A stretch of 64,000 nucleotides of DNA from Thalassovita aquimarina (GTDB taxonomy: Bacteria; Pseudomonadota; Alphaproteobacteria; Rhodobacterales; Rhodobacteraceae), in contig NZ_JADMKU010000017.1 in the NCBI RefSeq assembly GCF_018219815.1, positions 1 to 64,000 on the forward strand, written 5' to 3'. This document shows positions 54,707 through 63,466 of the stretch, one piece after another. Made by a program: the position numbers and the translations under genes. The notes beneath the pieces are model-generated. The model worked only from the letters and a program-made list of their open reading frames with translations. It was not told the DNA's origin and made no database searches. Each line of letters begins with the position of its first letter. Position 1 is the stretch's first letter.

Positions 54707-55744
54707 TCAGGTCGGGCCAACCTTGACGACCATCTTGCCGAAGCTCTTTCCGACCAAGAGATCGTTGAGCCCAGAGGGCGCATTTTCGAGCCCTTGAACA
54801 ACCTGTTCTTTGTATTGAACTTTGCCCTCTTTCAGCCAATCCGTCATGTCATCAACGAATTCCTTGTAGGTCTCGGGGCCGAAACTGTCGAAAATGATAA
54901 AGCCCTGTACCTTCACTTTCATACGCAGAATTGCCCCCATGATGGCGGGTGCCATATCGGGCCCTTCCGGCAGGCCGGAAAGATTGTACCAGGCGGCCAC
55001 ACCGCAGACCGGCATGCGGGCAAACGGATTAAGCAAAGGCAGAACACCATATAGGACCTTGCCGCCGACATTCTCAAAATAGACATCAATGCCGTCGGGA
55101 CATGCTGCCGCCAGTTGCCGGGCAAAGTCGTCGGCTCTGTGATCAATACATGCATCAAAGCCGAGGTTATCGACGACGTGGGCGCATTTTTCCGCGCCAC
55201 CTGCGACGCCCACCACACGGCACCCCTTGATCTTTGCTATCTGGCCAACAGTGGCGCCAACCGGGCCGGAAGCTGCAGCGACCACGACAGTCTCGCCGGG
55301 TTTCGGTTCACCTATTTTCAACAAACCCGCATAGGCCGTGTATCCCGGCATTCCCAAAATACCCAAGGACCAGGAAGGATTTTGCGGGTTCTTGCCGAGG
55401 TTTACGACCATTGACCCGTCCGAGATCGCATAATCCTGCCACCCGCTACCAGCCAGGACGTAATCACCCGGCTGATATTTTTCGATATTGGAAGCGACGA
55501 CCTCTGCTACGACCTGACCGGTCATTACTTCACCGATCTTCACAGGCTCGGCATAGGATTTGGTATCGTTCATCCGGCCACGCATGTAGGGATCAAGCGA
55601 CAGATACTCGGTCCGCAGCAGCATTTCACCCTCAGCGGGGACCGGCACGTCTGATGTCTCAAGACGCAGTGTATCGGCATTTGGCGCGCCAACTGGACGT
55701 TGGGCAAGTACGATCCGGCGGTTTGTGTCGGTAGCTTGTGTCAT
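54707..55744 (-). CDS. Zinc-free NADP-dependent medium-chain oxidoreductase (CurA/leukotriene B4 dehydrogenase-like)
   Basis: A 345-residue MDR protein without zinc ligands. N-terminal LRTEYLSLDPYMRGRMND is typical of the LTB4DH/CurA group, and the nucleotide site is AASGPVGATVGQIAKIKGCRVVGVAGG. It reduces alpha,beta-unsaturated carbonyls with NADPH. It sits 12 bp after the Ohr-type gene in an operon headed by a NemR-like regulator, which fits electrophile detoxification. Confidence 0.93.
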   Translation of the reverse strand: MTQATDTNRRIVLAQRPVGAPNADTLRLETSDVPVPAEGEMLLRTEYLSLDPYMRGRMNDTKSYAEPVKIGEVMTGQVVAEVVASNIEKYQPGDYVLAGSGWQDYAISDGSMVVNLGKNPQNPSWSLGILGMPGYTAYAGLLKIGEPKPGETVVVAAASGPVGATVGQIAKIKGCRVVGVAGGAEKCAHVVDNLGFDACIDHRADDFARQLAAACPDGIDVYFENVGGKVLYGVLPLLNPFARMPVCGVAAWYNLSGLPEGPDMAPAIMGAILRMKVKVQGFIIFDSFGPETYKEFVDDMTDWLKEGKVQYKEQVVQGLENAPSGLNDLLVGKSFGKMVVKVGPT

Positions 55745-55756
55745 TGAAGTCTCTTT

Positions 55757-56170
55757 TCAGGATGAATGGTTGAGATGCAGGCGGACATCGACGTTGCCCT
55801 GCAAGGCGTTGGAGTAGGGACAAACCTTATGCGCGGCGGACAGGAGAGATTGTGCCTCTGTTTCAGACAGGCCGACGATGTTTGCATAGAGATCGACATC
55901 AAGCCCAAAGCCACCGCTTTCGAGTTGCGCTAAGCCAACTTCAATTGTTGTCGAACACGCGCTTGGCACCAATTTCATGCGCTGCGCCACCCTCAGCATC
56001 GCATTGTCAAAACACGCGCTGTATCCTAGCGCAAAAAGCTGCTCGGGGTTCACGCCTTCTGTCTTGCTGCCCGGTGGCACTGTGTTGACCTGAAAGCTAC
56101 CGTCATCAAGTTTGCTGACGCCGGAACGCCCACCAGTCGCTGTGGCACTGGTTTTGTATAAGATTTTCAA
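55757..56170 (-). CDS. Ohr/OsmC-family organic hydroperoxide reductase
   Basis: A 137-residue peroxidase. The two catalytic cysteines are Cys53 (GYSACFDNAML) and Cys117 (HKVCPYSNALQG), and Glu43 in NPEQLFALGY is the helper residue. The gene starts with TTG at 56170, overlapping the TetR stop by 4 bp, with AGGAAAAAT as its ribosome-binding site. It reduces organic peroxides using a lipoyl donor in known Ohr enzymes. Confidence 0.92.
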   Translation of the reverse strand: MKILYKTSATATGGRSGVSKLDDGSFQVNTVPPGSKTEGVNPEQLFALGYSACFDNAMLRVAQRMKLVPSACSTTIEVGLAQLESGGFGLDVDLYANIVGLSETEAQSLLSAAHKVCPYSNALQGNVDVRLHLNHSS

Positions 56171-56781
56171 GATTTTTCCTTTGGGTTTCGAGAAGGCGGA
56201 GGCAACAAAAGTTCGGTTGTTTCCATGGCATTCAGAAACGGGTCGCGTGTACGTGACAGCTTCGCCATCAGGCTCGCGCCCAACCACATTTCGTACAGCG
56301 CCGGGCCAAGGCGATCCGGCTGTACGGTATGGGATATTGAGTGGTCCGCCTGCCCATCGACAATCGCTTGAGAAAGGCGAGCACCAATCTGGCGAGTTCC
56401 CCTCTCAAGTATGGACCGCATTTCATCCGAGACGTCAGATATCTCTGCGCCAATCTTCACGATCAGACATTGTGCGCAGGCATCTCCCGATGTTTGCGTG
56501 CTGATCCAAAGGGACCAGTAATGCATCAACCGCGCACGCGCATCGGGGCCATCGACGCTTAGTATCTCGTCAAGCCGGAGCAGGTATTGCGTCAGGTATT
56601 GCTCAAGCAACTGGCTGCCAAAATCTTCTTTCGAAGAGAAATAATGGTAAAACGACCCCTTGGGCACCGACGCGTTTTTTAACAGCTCGTTCAACCCCAA
56701 GCCCGCAAATCCCCGTTGTGCAACGAGGCACCTGCCAGTGCCGAGAATGTGTTCTTTGGTGGAATCGGTACGAGATTGCAT
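56167..56781 (-). CDS. TetR-family regulator resembling NemR
   Basis: A 204-residue regulator. HTH: GFAGLGLNELLKNASVPKGSFYHYFSSKEDFG. The C-terminal domain has Cys102 and Cys105 (DACAQCLIVKIGAEISD), in the region where NemR holds its redox-sensing Cys. ATG 56781 begins a normal TetR N-terminus; the frame upstream passes through the operator. It likely represses its own operon (regulator, Ohr-type protein, NADPH reductase) and is released by electrophiles. Confidence 0.9.
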   Translation of the reverse strand: MQSRTDSTKEHILGTGRCLVAQRGFAGLGLNELLKNASVPKGSFYHYFSSKEDFGSQLLEQYLTQYLLRLDEILSVDGPDARARLMHYWSLWISTQTSGDACAQCLIVKIGAEISDVSDEMRSILERGTRQIGARLSQAIVDGQADHSISHTVQPDRLGPALYEMWLGASLMAKLSRTRDPFLNAMETTELLLPPPSRNPKEKS

Positions 56782-57129
56782 GCGACATATTGCATCAAAA
56801 TAGACCGGTCGTCTAGTGCCGTCTCGCATCTCCACTGAAAGGTGCCGCAAATGTGAAATCCCGGTCCACCCTGATTGCGGCAATTACGCTGCGGTACAGC
56901 CAATAGGCGCCATACGAAGAGGCGCTTAGAGAATTGATTGCTGCGGTCTCTTGCGTTGAATTCATTTTTGCAGAACGACCAGGACATCTTCCAGCCGCGC
57001 CAGAGTTTGTAGATAACGACCGCTTTCGATAGTTGTCGCTGACCAGCCGGGGTATTCACACAGCTTCGGGGCAAACCGAACCTTCCAGGCTATTTTCTGA
57101 AGGTCCGGTTTGCAGGCAGAAGCTTTAGG
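56782..57129. other. Intergenic region with TetR promoter/operator
   Basis: A 348-bp gap between the TetR start and the VOC stop. Only the palindrome at 56801-56815 stands out. A 127-codon minus-strand frame covering 56691-57074 overlaps the TetR gene and its operator and has no family resemblance, so it is not called. Confidence 0.6.
56801..56815. promoter_or_regulatory. TetR operator palindrome (NemR-box-like)
   Basis: TAGACCGGTCGTCTA: the TAGAC/GTCTA ends are perfectly symmetrical and the left half is the NemR-box half TAGACC. It ends 20 bp before the TetR start codon, the usual place for autorepression. Spacing is 3 rather than the 4 of the E. coli NemR box. Confidence 0.75.
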
Positions 57130-57627
57130 TCAGGTGTAGGCGCCGCCCGAATAGGTCAGTTCATAGCTGTGGCTGTAGAGTTCGAATACGATCCCGAATG
57201 GGTCCTCGACGTAGACCATGCGATAGGGCTTTTCATCGGGAAAATACTCTCTGACCGGCATGCGCTGTTTGCCGCCTGCGGCAACAATCTTGGCTAGGAG
57301 GTCTTCGAGATTCGGGTCCTGAATGGCGAAGTGGAATGTCCCGTGTTGCCGGTAGTCTAGGTTGTTGTCCGGTGCGCGATGGCCTTCAAACTCGAACAAC
57401 TCAAACCCGATGCGGTCGGCCGTTGCGAGGTGTGCGATGCGGATTTTTCCCCAGCCTTCACCAAAGACATCACTGCACATTTGACCGATGTCGCTGTCGT
57501 CTTCGGTGATATGCGTCGGCTCCATGATCACGTAGAACCCCAGAACATCGCGGTAGAATGCAACGGCCTTGTCCAGATCCGGTACAGACAGGCCAATGTG
57601 AGAGAACGTGCGTGGTGTCGGTGTCAT
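57130..57627 (-). CDS. VOC-family (glyoxalase/dioxygenase fold) protein
   Basis: A 165-residue protein with two beta-alpha-beta-beta-beta modules: FSHIGLSVPDLDKAVAFYRDVLGF and HGTFHFAIQDPNLEDLLAKIVAAGG, ending in YVEDPFGIVFELYSHSYE. The metal ligands would be His11, a Glu near residue 75, His96 and Glu150-like positions. Substrate unknown. It is divergent from the LysR gene (92 bp), which probably controls it. Confidence 0.9.
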   Translation of the reverse strand: MTPTPRTFSHIGLSVPDLDKAVAFYRDVLGFYVIMEPTHITEDDSDIGQMCSDVFGEGWGKIRIAHLATADRIGFELFEFEGHRAPDNNLDYRQHGTFHFAIQDPNLEDLLAKIVAAGGKQRMPVREYFPDEKPYRMVYVEDPFGIVFELYSHSYELTYSGGAYT

Positions 57628-57684
57628 AGCGTATCCTTTCGTTGACGTTGCCTTGTAGATACGCCCACCGTGACACTTACTGAA

Positions 57685-57711
57685 ATTATCAATATGTATA
57701 TTTTAGATAAT
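57685..57711. promoter_or_regulatory. Candidate LysR operator in the VOC-LysR gap
   Basis: ATTATC (57685-57690) and GATAAT (57706-57711) form an inverted repeat with 15 bp between, enclosing a second AT-rich dyad AATAT-GT-ATATT at 57691-57702. It overlaps the region just before the LysR start (57720), as expected for a LysR-type box. Confidence 0.6.
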
Positions 57712-57719
57712 GGAGCGTA

Positions 57720-58616
57720 ATGTACGTGCTGAATGCAACTTGGCTGAATACCTTTACGACGCTTTGTGAGATTGGCCATTTCACACGGTCGGCTGACGCG
57801 TTGGGGATGACGCAACCCGGCGTGTCGCAACATCTTCGCAAATTGGAGGCGCAAGTCGGCAAGCCCTTGATCGTGCAGGATGGGAAGTCCTTCACGCCGA
57901 CCCCTGCCGGAGAGGCCCTTTTCAAAGTGGGGCTGGCCCGTCGCCAACAAGAACGTGACCTCAAGGAAGTGATGCAGCGCGATGACCCTGACGTGGGCGA
58001 GGTCAGGATCGGATGCTCGGGCAGCTTTGCCATGTGGCTCTATCCACATCTTCTGGAGCGTCTGCGATTGGCCCCTGATCTTGCGCTCCATCTGACTGCT
58101 GCGCCGCAGGGAAACGTGATACGCAGTCTTATTCGCGGAGATCTGGATTTGGGTATTCTGACCGGCCAGCCCCAACACCCGCAGCTTGAGGCAAAGATGA
58201 TCATGCGCGAGGAACTTTGCTTGGTTGTTCCGAGCTTCATGCAGTCTCAAGAGATTGACCTGGCCAGCTTGAACCATCTGGGATTTGTTACGCATCCCGA
58301 CGGGCATGAATATGCAGATGAGCTTCTCGGGCGAAATTTCGTCAAGGATTATCAGGGTTCGGATCACCTGAAAACGCGAACTTCCGTCAACCAAATCGGG
58401 CAGATCCTGATACCTGTCGCGGAAGGGCTGGGATTTACAATATTGCCAAGATCGGGCGTCGATGCATTCGCACGGCGCGGTGACGTCTCCATCGTAGATT
58501 TACCCTTCAAGCATCACCATGACCTTTGGCTGACGTTTAGGCGTGGCAGGGGCAAATTTGCGCGCATTGCGTCTGTTATTGCATTGATTGAAGAGGAAGT
58601 GTGCGCATTGGACTAA
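57720..58616 (+). CDS. LysR-family transcriptional regulator
   Basis: A 298-residue regulator. HTH at about 15-50 (TLCEIGHFTRSADALGMTQPGVSQHLRKLEAQVGKPL) and a LysR substrate-binding domain from about 90 (VRIGCSGSFAMWLYPHLLERL). Start ATG 57720 has TGGAG 5 nt upstream. It is transcribed divergently from the VOC gene. GC of this gene is lower than the core (for example 31 of 60 in 58261-58320). Confidence 0.93.
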   Translation: MYVLNATWLNTFTTLCEIGHFTRSADALGMTQPGVSQHLRKLEAQVGKPLIVQDGKSFTPTPAGEALFKVGLARRQQERDLKEVMQRDDPDVGEVRIGCSGSFAMWLYPHLLERLRLAPDLALHLTAAPQGNVIRSLIRGDLDLGILTGQPQHPQLEAKMIMREELCLVVPSFMQSQEIDLASLNHLGFVTHPDGHEYADELLGRNFVKDYQGSDHLKTRTSVNQIGQILIPVAEGLGFTILPRSGVDAFARRGDVSIVDLPFKHHHDLWLTFRRGRGKFARIASVIALIEEEVCALD

Positions 58617-58973
58617 GTGACCCAATAGGCCATTGAGTACGAAAAGCGAGCATTTGTTCATGCTGCAGCATCAGTCGCATTGGGCTCGAAGCCCGAGTTT
58701 GCCGCGCAAGGCACGAAGGCCCGCTGTCCGGAAACGTGCCAGACTTTGCAAAGGGCGCTATCTGCGCAAAGCTGCCATTGGAGTTGATCGCAGCGAACTT
58801 CCGCTTCCCGCCCATTTTCGCCCATTTCTACACACGCCCTATCCATTCGGAGCAGGCTTGATCCTCCGCCACTGAAGTGGTCCGCCTTTTTTGGAGAAAC
58901 GGTGGATCAAGCATAGATTCTTCCGCGCGCAAGCCGCATCACGCTCCTGCCGGTCCCTTTTACCGTTTCCGGC
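58617..58973. other. Gene-free region carrying dispersed repeat
   Basis: About 357 bp between the convergent LysR and second ftsH genes. It holds a repeat copy at 58770-58797. No terminator for either gene is obvious and no coding frame is convincing. Confidence 0.5.
58770..58797 (+). repeat. Dispersed intergenic repeat, copy A
   Basis: These 28 bases match 61673-61700 at 25 of 28 positions in the same orientation. Both copies are in intergenic DNA about 2.9 kb apart. The flanks (to about 58815) keep weak similarity. Confidence 0.65.
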
Positions 58974-60905
58974 CTATTGCACGGACGGCACCTTGCCGAT
59001 CGGAGGCAAGGCCCGCTCGGGCTGTTCCACCACGCGTTCGGGATCGAGGCAGGCCCGGATCGCGTCGAAACCAAGCGTTTCATCGGCTTCGAGCCTGGAA
59101 ATCAGCTGATCGACCTGCCCCCTGTGCTGCGTCAGAGCCTCCGTCGCCGCCGCTTCGGCCGTCTTGAGCAGCTCGATCACCGCGCGGTCCACCGCGGCTG
59201 CGGTCGCGTCGGAATGGCTGGTCGGCTGCGCGATGGTCCTGCCGAGGAACGGATGGTCCTCGCTCTGGCGCAGGTCGACCGGGCCCAGATCCTCAGTCAT
59301 TCCCCACCGCGCGACCATCGAACGCGCCTGTTCCGTCGCGCGGCGGATATCGTCATCGGCGCCGGAACTGACCGTCCCGAGGAACAGCCGTTCGGCCGCC
59401 CGCCCGGCCAGCAGGATGACAAGCTGGGTGTGCAGGAAATCCTCGTCCAGCGTGTGGCGTTCGGATTCGGGCAAGGTATGGGTCCCGCCCAGGGCCTGGC
59501 CGCGGGGGATGATCGTGACCTTGTAAAGCGGGTCCGCGCCCGGGGTGAAATAGGCCACGGCGGCATGGCCGGCCTCATGCACGGCCAGCCGGTGGCGTTC
59601 CTGCGGCCGGATCGCCAGGGTACGCACCGTCCCCATCATCACCTTGTCGCGCGCCTCGTCCAGATCGGCGCGGGTGATCAGGCTGGCATTGCGCCGTGCC
59701 GTGCCAATCGCCGCCTCGTTGAGCAGGTTCTTCAGGTCGGCGCCGGAAAATCCCGGCGTCCCAGCCGCGACCATGTCGAGATCCGAGGTATCCTCCAGCG
59801 GCAGCTTGCGGGCGTGAATATCGAGGATCGCGCGTCGGGCCTGCTTGTCGGGCAGGTTCAGCGTCACGTGGCGGTCGAAACGGCCGGGCCTGAGCAGCGC
59901 CGGGTCAAGCACGTCTGGGCGGTTGGTGGCGGCCAGCACCACCACCGCTTCGCGCTCGCCGAACCCGTCGAGTTCGGCCAGGATCTGGTTCAGCGTCTGT
60001 TCGCGTTCGTCATGGCCGCCACCAAGCCCGGTGCCACGGGTGCGCCCGATACTGTCGAGCTCGTCGATGAAGATGATCGATGGCGCCGCCTTGCGCGCTT
60101 CCTCGAACATCTTGCGCACACGTCCGGCGCCGACGCCCACGAAAATCTCGATGAATTCCGATCCCGAGGTCGAAAAGAACGGCACATCGGCCTCGCCCGC
60201 CAGCGCCTTGGCCAGCAGGGTCTTGCCGGTGCCCGGCGGCCCGACCAGCAGAACGCCGTGCGGCACCTCGGCCCCGACACGGTGGAACTTTTCAGGATCG
60301 CGCAGGAATTCAACCAGCTCGGCCACTTCTTGCTTGGCCTGATCCTGCCCCGCCACATCGTTGAAAGTGGTCTTGCGCGACGGTTTGCTGGGTTTCATGA
60401 AGCGGCCGCCCAGGATATTTCCGGCCACCCCGCCCGGCCCGCCGCCCAATCCGCCCCCCAGCCCGCCGCCCGCGATATTGGACATCATCCGCCGCTGCAG
60501 CCACAGATAGACGCCCAGGATCAGGACCCAGGGCAGCAAATAAGCGAAGATCGAGACGTCTTCGGGTTCCGTCGCGGTGATCTCGATCCCCTGCTCTTCC
60601 AGCAGCGACAGAAGTTCCGGGTCGCCCTGCATCGGGATGACCGCGCCGAACTGTTCGGCTTCAGCCGCATCCAAGGCCTTGGTTGTGACCACGATGTCGT
60701 GCTCGTGCAACTCGGCGGACTGGATGTCGCCGTCGCGGATTTTCTGCTTGATTTCGCTGTAGGAAAGACGCGCCTCGATGGGCGCCTGATCGACGAAAAG
60801 ACTGCCGAGCATCGTCAGCGACAGCACAACCGCCAGCACGACAAGCGCCTGCATCCCGGACCAGTTCGGCCCCTCGCCGGTGTTTTTTTCAGGATCTGGC
60901 AGCAT
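58974..60905 (-). CDS. Second FtsH-family ATP-dependent zinc metalloprotease
   Basis: A 643-residue membrane AAA+ protease. Membrane helices lie at about 18-36 and 118-137. A Gly-rich linker (about 146-162) precedes the AAA module. Walker A GPPGTGKT is at 222-229, Walker B FIDELD at 279-284 and the zinc site HEAGH at 443-447. All catalytic motifs are intact, so it should be active. It differs from the housekeeping FtsH (11027-12943) in the periplasmic domain and linker and is not next to tilS. It follows the DUF3775 gene on the same strand by 149 bp. Confidence 0.94.
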   Translation of the reverse strand: MLPDPEKNTGEGPNWSGMQALVVLAVVLSLTMLGSLFVDQAPIEARLSYSEIKQKIRDGDIQSAELHEHDIVVTTKALDAAEAEQFGAVIPMQGDPELLSLLEEQGIEITATEPEDVSIFAYLLPWVLILGVYLWLQRRMMSNIAGGGLGGGLGGGPGGVAGNILGGRFMKPSKPSRKTTFNDVAGQDQAKQEVAELVEFLRDPEKFHRVGAEVPHGVLLVGPPGTGKTLLAKALAGEADVPFFSTSGSEFIEIFVGVGAGRVRKMFEEARKAAPSIIFIDELDSIGRTRGTGLGGGHDEREQTLNQILAELDGFGEREAVVVLAATNRPDVLDPALLRPGRFDRHVTLNLPDKQARRAILDIHARKLPLEDTSDLDMVAAGTPGFSGADLKNLLNEAAIGTARRNASLITRADLDEARDKVMMGTVRTLAIRPQERHRLAVHEAGHAAVAYFTPGADPLYKVTIIPRGQALGGTHTLPESERHTLDEDFLHTQLVILLAGRAAERLFLGTVSSGADDDIRRATEQARSMVARWGMTEDLGPVDLRQSEDHPFLGRTIAQPTSHSDATAAAVDRAVIELLKTAEAAATEALTQHRGQVDQLISRLEADETLGFDAIRACLDPERVVEQPERALPPIGKVPSVQ

Positions 60906-61054
60906 ATCCGGTGCTTATAAGAACAATGAACGGCCCGTCACATGGTCAAAGGCGCTTGCCCGTCGCGGGCCGGGATCGAGTATGCAACCACCTTCGGGAT
61001 CGGCGCAATCTCTTTAGCAGGCCAATGTCTGCGACGCGCCACGGGGACACCCGC

Positions 61055-61450
61055 TCAATCAAGCAGGCTGCCGTATCCCAACTTATCGAGCCCTTCGGCC
61101 CAATAGTCGGCGACGAGCGGATGACCGAGAAGATAGTCGATGGTCGGCGTCTCTTCGCGGTCGCCGGCAAGCTGCACCAACTCATCCCATTCCTCGGTCT
61201 CGGAATCGCCGCGACCCAGCCACATCAGGGCGACCAGCTCGATCAGCTGATCTTCGTTGAGCCCCTCGAGTTCTTCGACCAGTTCTTCACGCGTCAGGTC
61301 GTCGGGGACCTCCTGAAGCACGTCGGGCCGCGGATCGTCGACGTCATTACCGCCGACATCTGGGGTGACCTCGCCCTCTTTCACCATCACGGCGCGGGCC
61401 TTCAGGATCAGCATGTGAATATGGGCCGGAGTGATATTGAGATTGTCCAT
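61055..61450 (-). CDS. DUF3775 domain protein
   Basis: A 131-residue, strongly acidic protein (many Asp and Glu in the middle third, e.g. TREELVEELEGLNEDQ). The ending IDYLLGHPLVADYWAEGLDKLG and LVALMWLGRGD match the DUF3775 pattern as I remember it. No signal or membrane segment. Function unknown. Its neighbour on the same strand is the second ftsH. Confidence 0.85.
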   Translation of the reverse strand: MDNLNITPAHIHMLILKARAVMVKEGEVTPDVGGNDVDDPRPDVLQEVPDDLTREELVEELEGLNEDQLIELVALMWLGRGDSETEEWDELVQLAGDREETPTIDYLLGHPLVADYWAEGLDKLGYGSLLD

Positions 61451-61950
61451 GATAACGATGACCTCTCCCTGCTATCTCACGATAAGGTTGGGCGTGGATT
61501 GCCGCGTAATTAACGCGAATTTCTAGTGTAATTTAGCAAAGTTATATTTAATTCAGCTCTTCCGCTTTGCGCTTGATCAATTGCAGCCCGAGTGATCGTT
61601 ATACTATCTTGGCGCCGCAAGTTGGTTTTGATCCGATGATTTGGTTTGATCCAATATCCGTCCTGTCCGCTCAGCTACCATTGGACCTGATCGCAGCGAA
61701 TGACCGGTCCCAGCCCGGAAACAGACTTGAAGGTCGCCCGCGACGTGCCAACGTTGCCCCAGCAAGTATGGGCGGCGAAGCGGCCCTTCGCTGCAACAAG
61801 GTTCAAAGACAGCTTTGCGTAGGTAGCGGACATTGTAGCTGGTGCGAACGGCCATTATTCGCTATGCGCAACAACCGCAGTGAAAGATCGCTTTGGTCCT
61901 CCGTTACCCGAAACATGACGAGAGCCCACTTCGGTGAGGACGGACCAGTT
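61451..61950. other. Gene-free region carrying dispersed repeat
   Basis: About 500 bp between the DUF3775 and matB genes, AT-rich at 61500-61640. It contains a repeat copy at 61673-61700 and further short tracts (61855-61910) that resemble eroded parts of the same element. No gene is supported. Confidence 0.5.
61673..61700 (+). repeat. Dispersed intergenic repeat, copy B
   Basis: Matches 58770-58797 at 25 of 28 positions, same orientation. Bases following it (61699-61720) also resemble 52509-52530. Confidence 0.65.
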
Positions 61951-63462
61951 CTATGCAAACATGTTCTTGTAGCGGTCCCGCAGCTGGTTCTTCTGAACCT
62001 TGCCCATGGTATTGCGCGGCAATTCATCCAGTACGACCAGTTTTCGGGGATGCTTGAAGCGGGCAAGTGCCGGCTTGATCGCCTCCATCACGGAATCGAG
62101 GTCCGGCTCCTGCCCTGGTTCGGGGACTATGACACCCAGAACGGTTTCGCCGAAATCGGGATGCGGCAAGCCGATGACCGCGCTTTCCAGAACGCCGGGC
62201 TGTTCATCCAGCACGAGTTCGATTTCCTTGGGATAGATATTGTATCCGCCGGAAATGATCAGGTCCTTGTTGCGGCCGACGATGTGAACATATCCGTCTT
62301 CGTCGACCTTGCCCAAGTCGCCGGTGATGAAGAACCCGTCTTCACGCAATTCGGCGGCAGTTTTCTCCGGCATCTGCCAGTAGCCTTTGAACACGTTGGG
62401 ACCGCGCACCTCGATCTGGCCGATTTCCCCGCTGGGCAGGGGGTTGCCCGTGTCCGGATTTGTGATCTTCAGTTCAATCCCGGGCAACGGAAATCCGACA
62501 GTCCCCGCGCGGCGTTCGCCCTGATAGGGGTTCGAGGTGTTCATGTTGGTTTCAGTCATGCCGTAGCGTTCAAGAATCCGGTGACCGGTGCGTTCCTCGA
62601 ACTGGACATGCGTTTCGGCCAGAAGCGGGGCTGATCCCGAAATGAACAGGCGCATGTGCCGGACCCGGTCGCGGGTGAACCGTTCATCCCCCAGAAGGCG
62701 GGTGTAGAAGGTCGGAACGCCCATCATCGTGGTCGCGTTGGGCAATTCCTCGATGATCCTGTCCAGATCGAACTTGGGCAAGAAAATCATGCTGCCGCCC
62801 GCAGCCAGCGTCACGTTGGTCGCCACGAACAAGCCGTGAGTGTGGAAAATCGGCAGCGCGTGAAGCAGCACGTCCTTGTCGGTGAAGCGCCAGTAGTCCA
62901 CGAGCGTGCGGGCGTTCGACAGCAGGTTGTCCTGCGTCAGCATCGCCCCTTTCGACCGCCCAGTGGTGCCCGAGGTATAGAGGAACGCGGCCAGGTCATC
63001 GCCGGACCGGGCGACCGTTTCATAGGTTTTCGGCAGGTCTTCGGCCTTTTGCGTCAGCGATCCGCCGCCATCCGCGTCCAGCGTGTCCAGCTTGGCCCCA
63101 AGGCCTTTGGCAATCGGGGCAAGCGCGGCCTGCTTGGCGCTGTCGCAGACGATCAGGGAAGCGCCGCTGTTTTCGATGAAATAAGTAAGCTCGTCGACCG
63201 TGTAGGCGGTGTTCAGCGGCAGGAAGACCAGCCCCGCCTGCGCGCAGGCGGCATAAAGGGCCAGCGCTTGGGGCGATTTTTCCACCTGAACCGCCATCCG
63301 GTCGCCGGGTTTCAGCCCAAGTTGCCCGGTCAGATGAGCGAACTGCGCGGCCTGTTCCAGGAAGGCCTGATGGGTCAGGACCGACCCGTCGGCCAGATGC
63401 AGAAAGGGCGTCTGCTTTCCGGCGTGAATTCCGAACAGGCCATCATACAAAGGGTTCGTCAT
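61951..63462 (-). CDS. matB: Malonyl-CoA synthetase MatB
   Basis: A 503-residue ANL enzyme. P-loop FLYTSGTTGRSKGAM, HALPIFHTHGLFVATN, ERYGMTETNMNTSNPYQGERRAGTVG (the MatB-type A5 block) and the A10 Lys in NTMGKVQKNQL. It makes malonyl-CoA from malonate, ATP and CoA. ATG 63462 follows GGTAACTC-type leader only 4 bp after the decarboxylase stop; the frame opens earlier but overlaps that gene. The pairing with malonyl-CoA decarboxylase supports the call. Confidence 0.94.
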   Translation of the reverse strand: MTNPLYDGLFGIHAGKQTPFLHLADGSVLTHQAFLEQAAQFAHLTGQLGLKPGDRMAVQVEKSPQALALYAACAQAGLVFLPLNTAYTVDELTYFIENSGASLIVCDSAKQAALAPIAKGLGAKLDTLDADGGGSLTQKAEDLPKTYETVARSGDDLAAFLYTSGTTGRSKGAMLTQDNLLSNARTLVDYWRFTDKDVLLHALPIFHTHGLFVATNVTLAAGGSMIFLPKFDLDRIIEELPNATTMMGVPTFYTRLLGDERFTRDRVRHMRLFISGSAPLLAETHVQFEERTGHRILERYGMTETNMNTSNPYQGERRAGTVGFPLPGIELKITNPDTGNPLPSGEIGQIEVRGPNVFKGYWQMPEKTAAELREDGFFITGDLGKVDEDGYVHIVGRNKDLIISGGYNIYPKEIELVLDEQPGVLESAVIGLPHPDFGETVLGVIVPEPGQEPDLDSVMEAIKPALARFKHPRKLVVLDELPRNTMGKVQKNQLRDRYKNMFA

Positions 63463-63466
63463 TGAG

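Noticed and set aside
56691-57074. Possible 127-residue minus-strand protein before the TetR gene
   Set aside because: It overlaps both the TetR coding sequence and its operator in another frame and has no recognisable motif.
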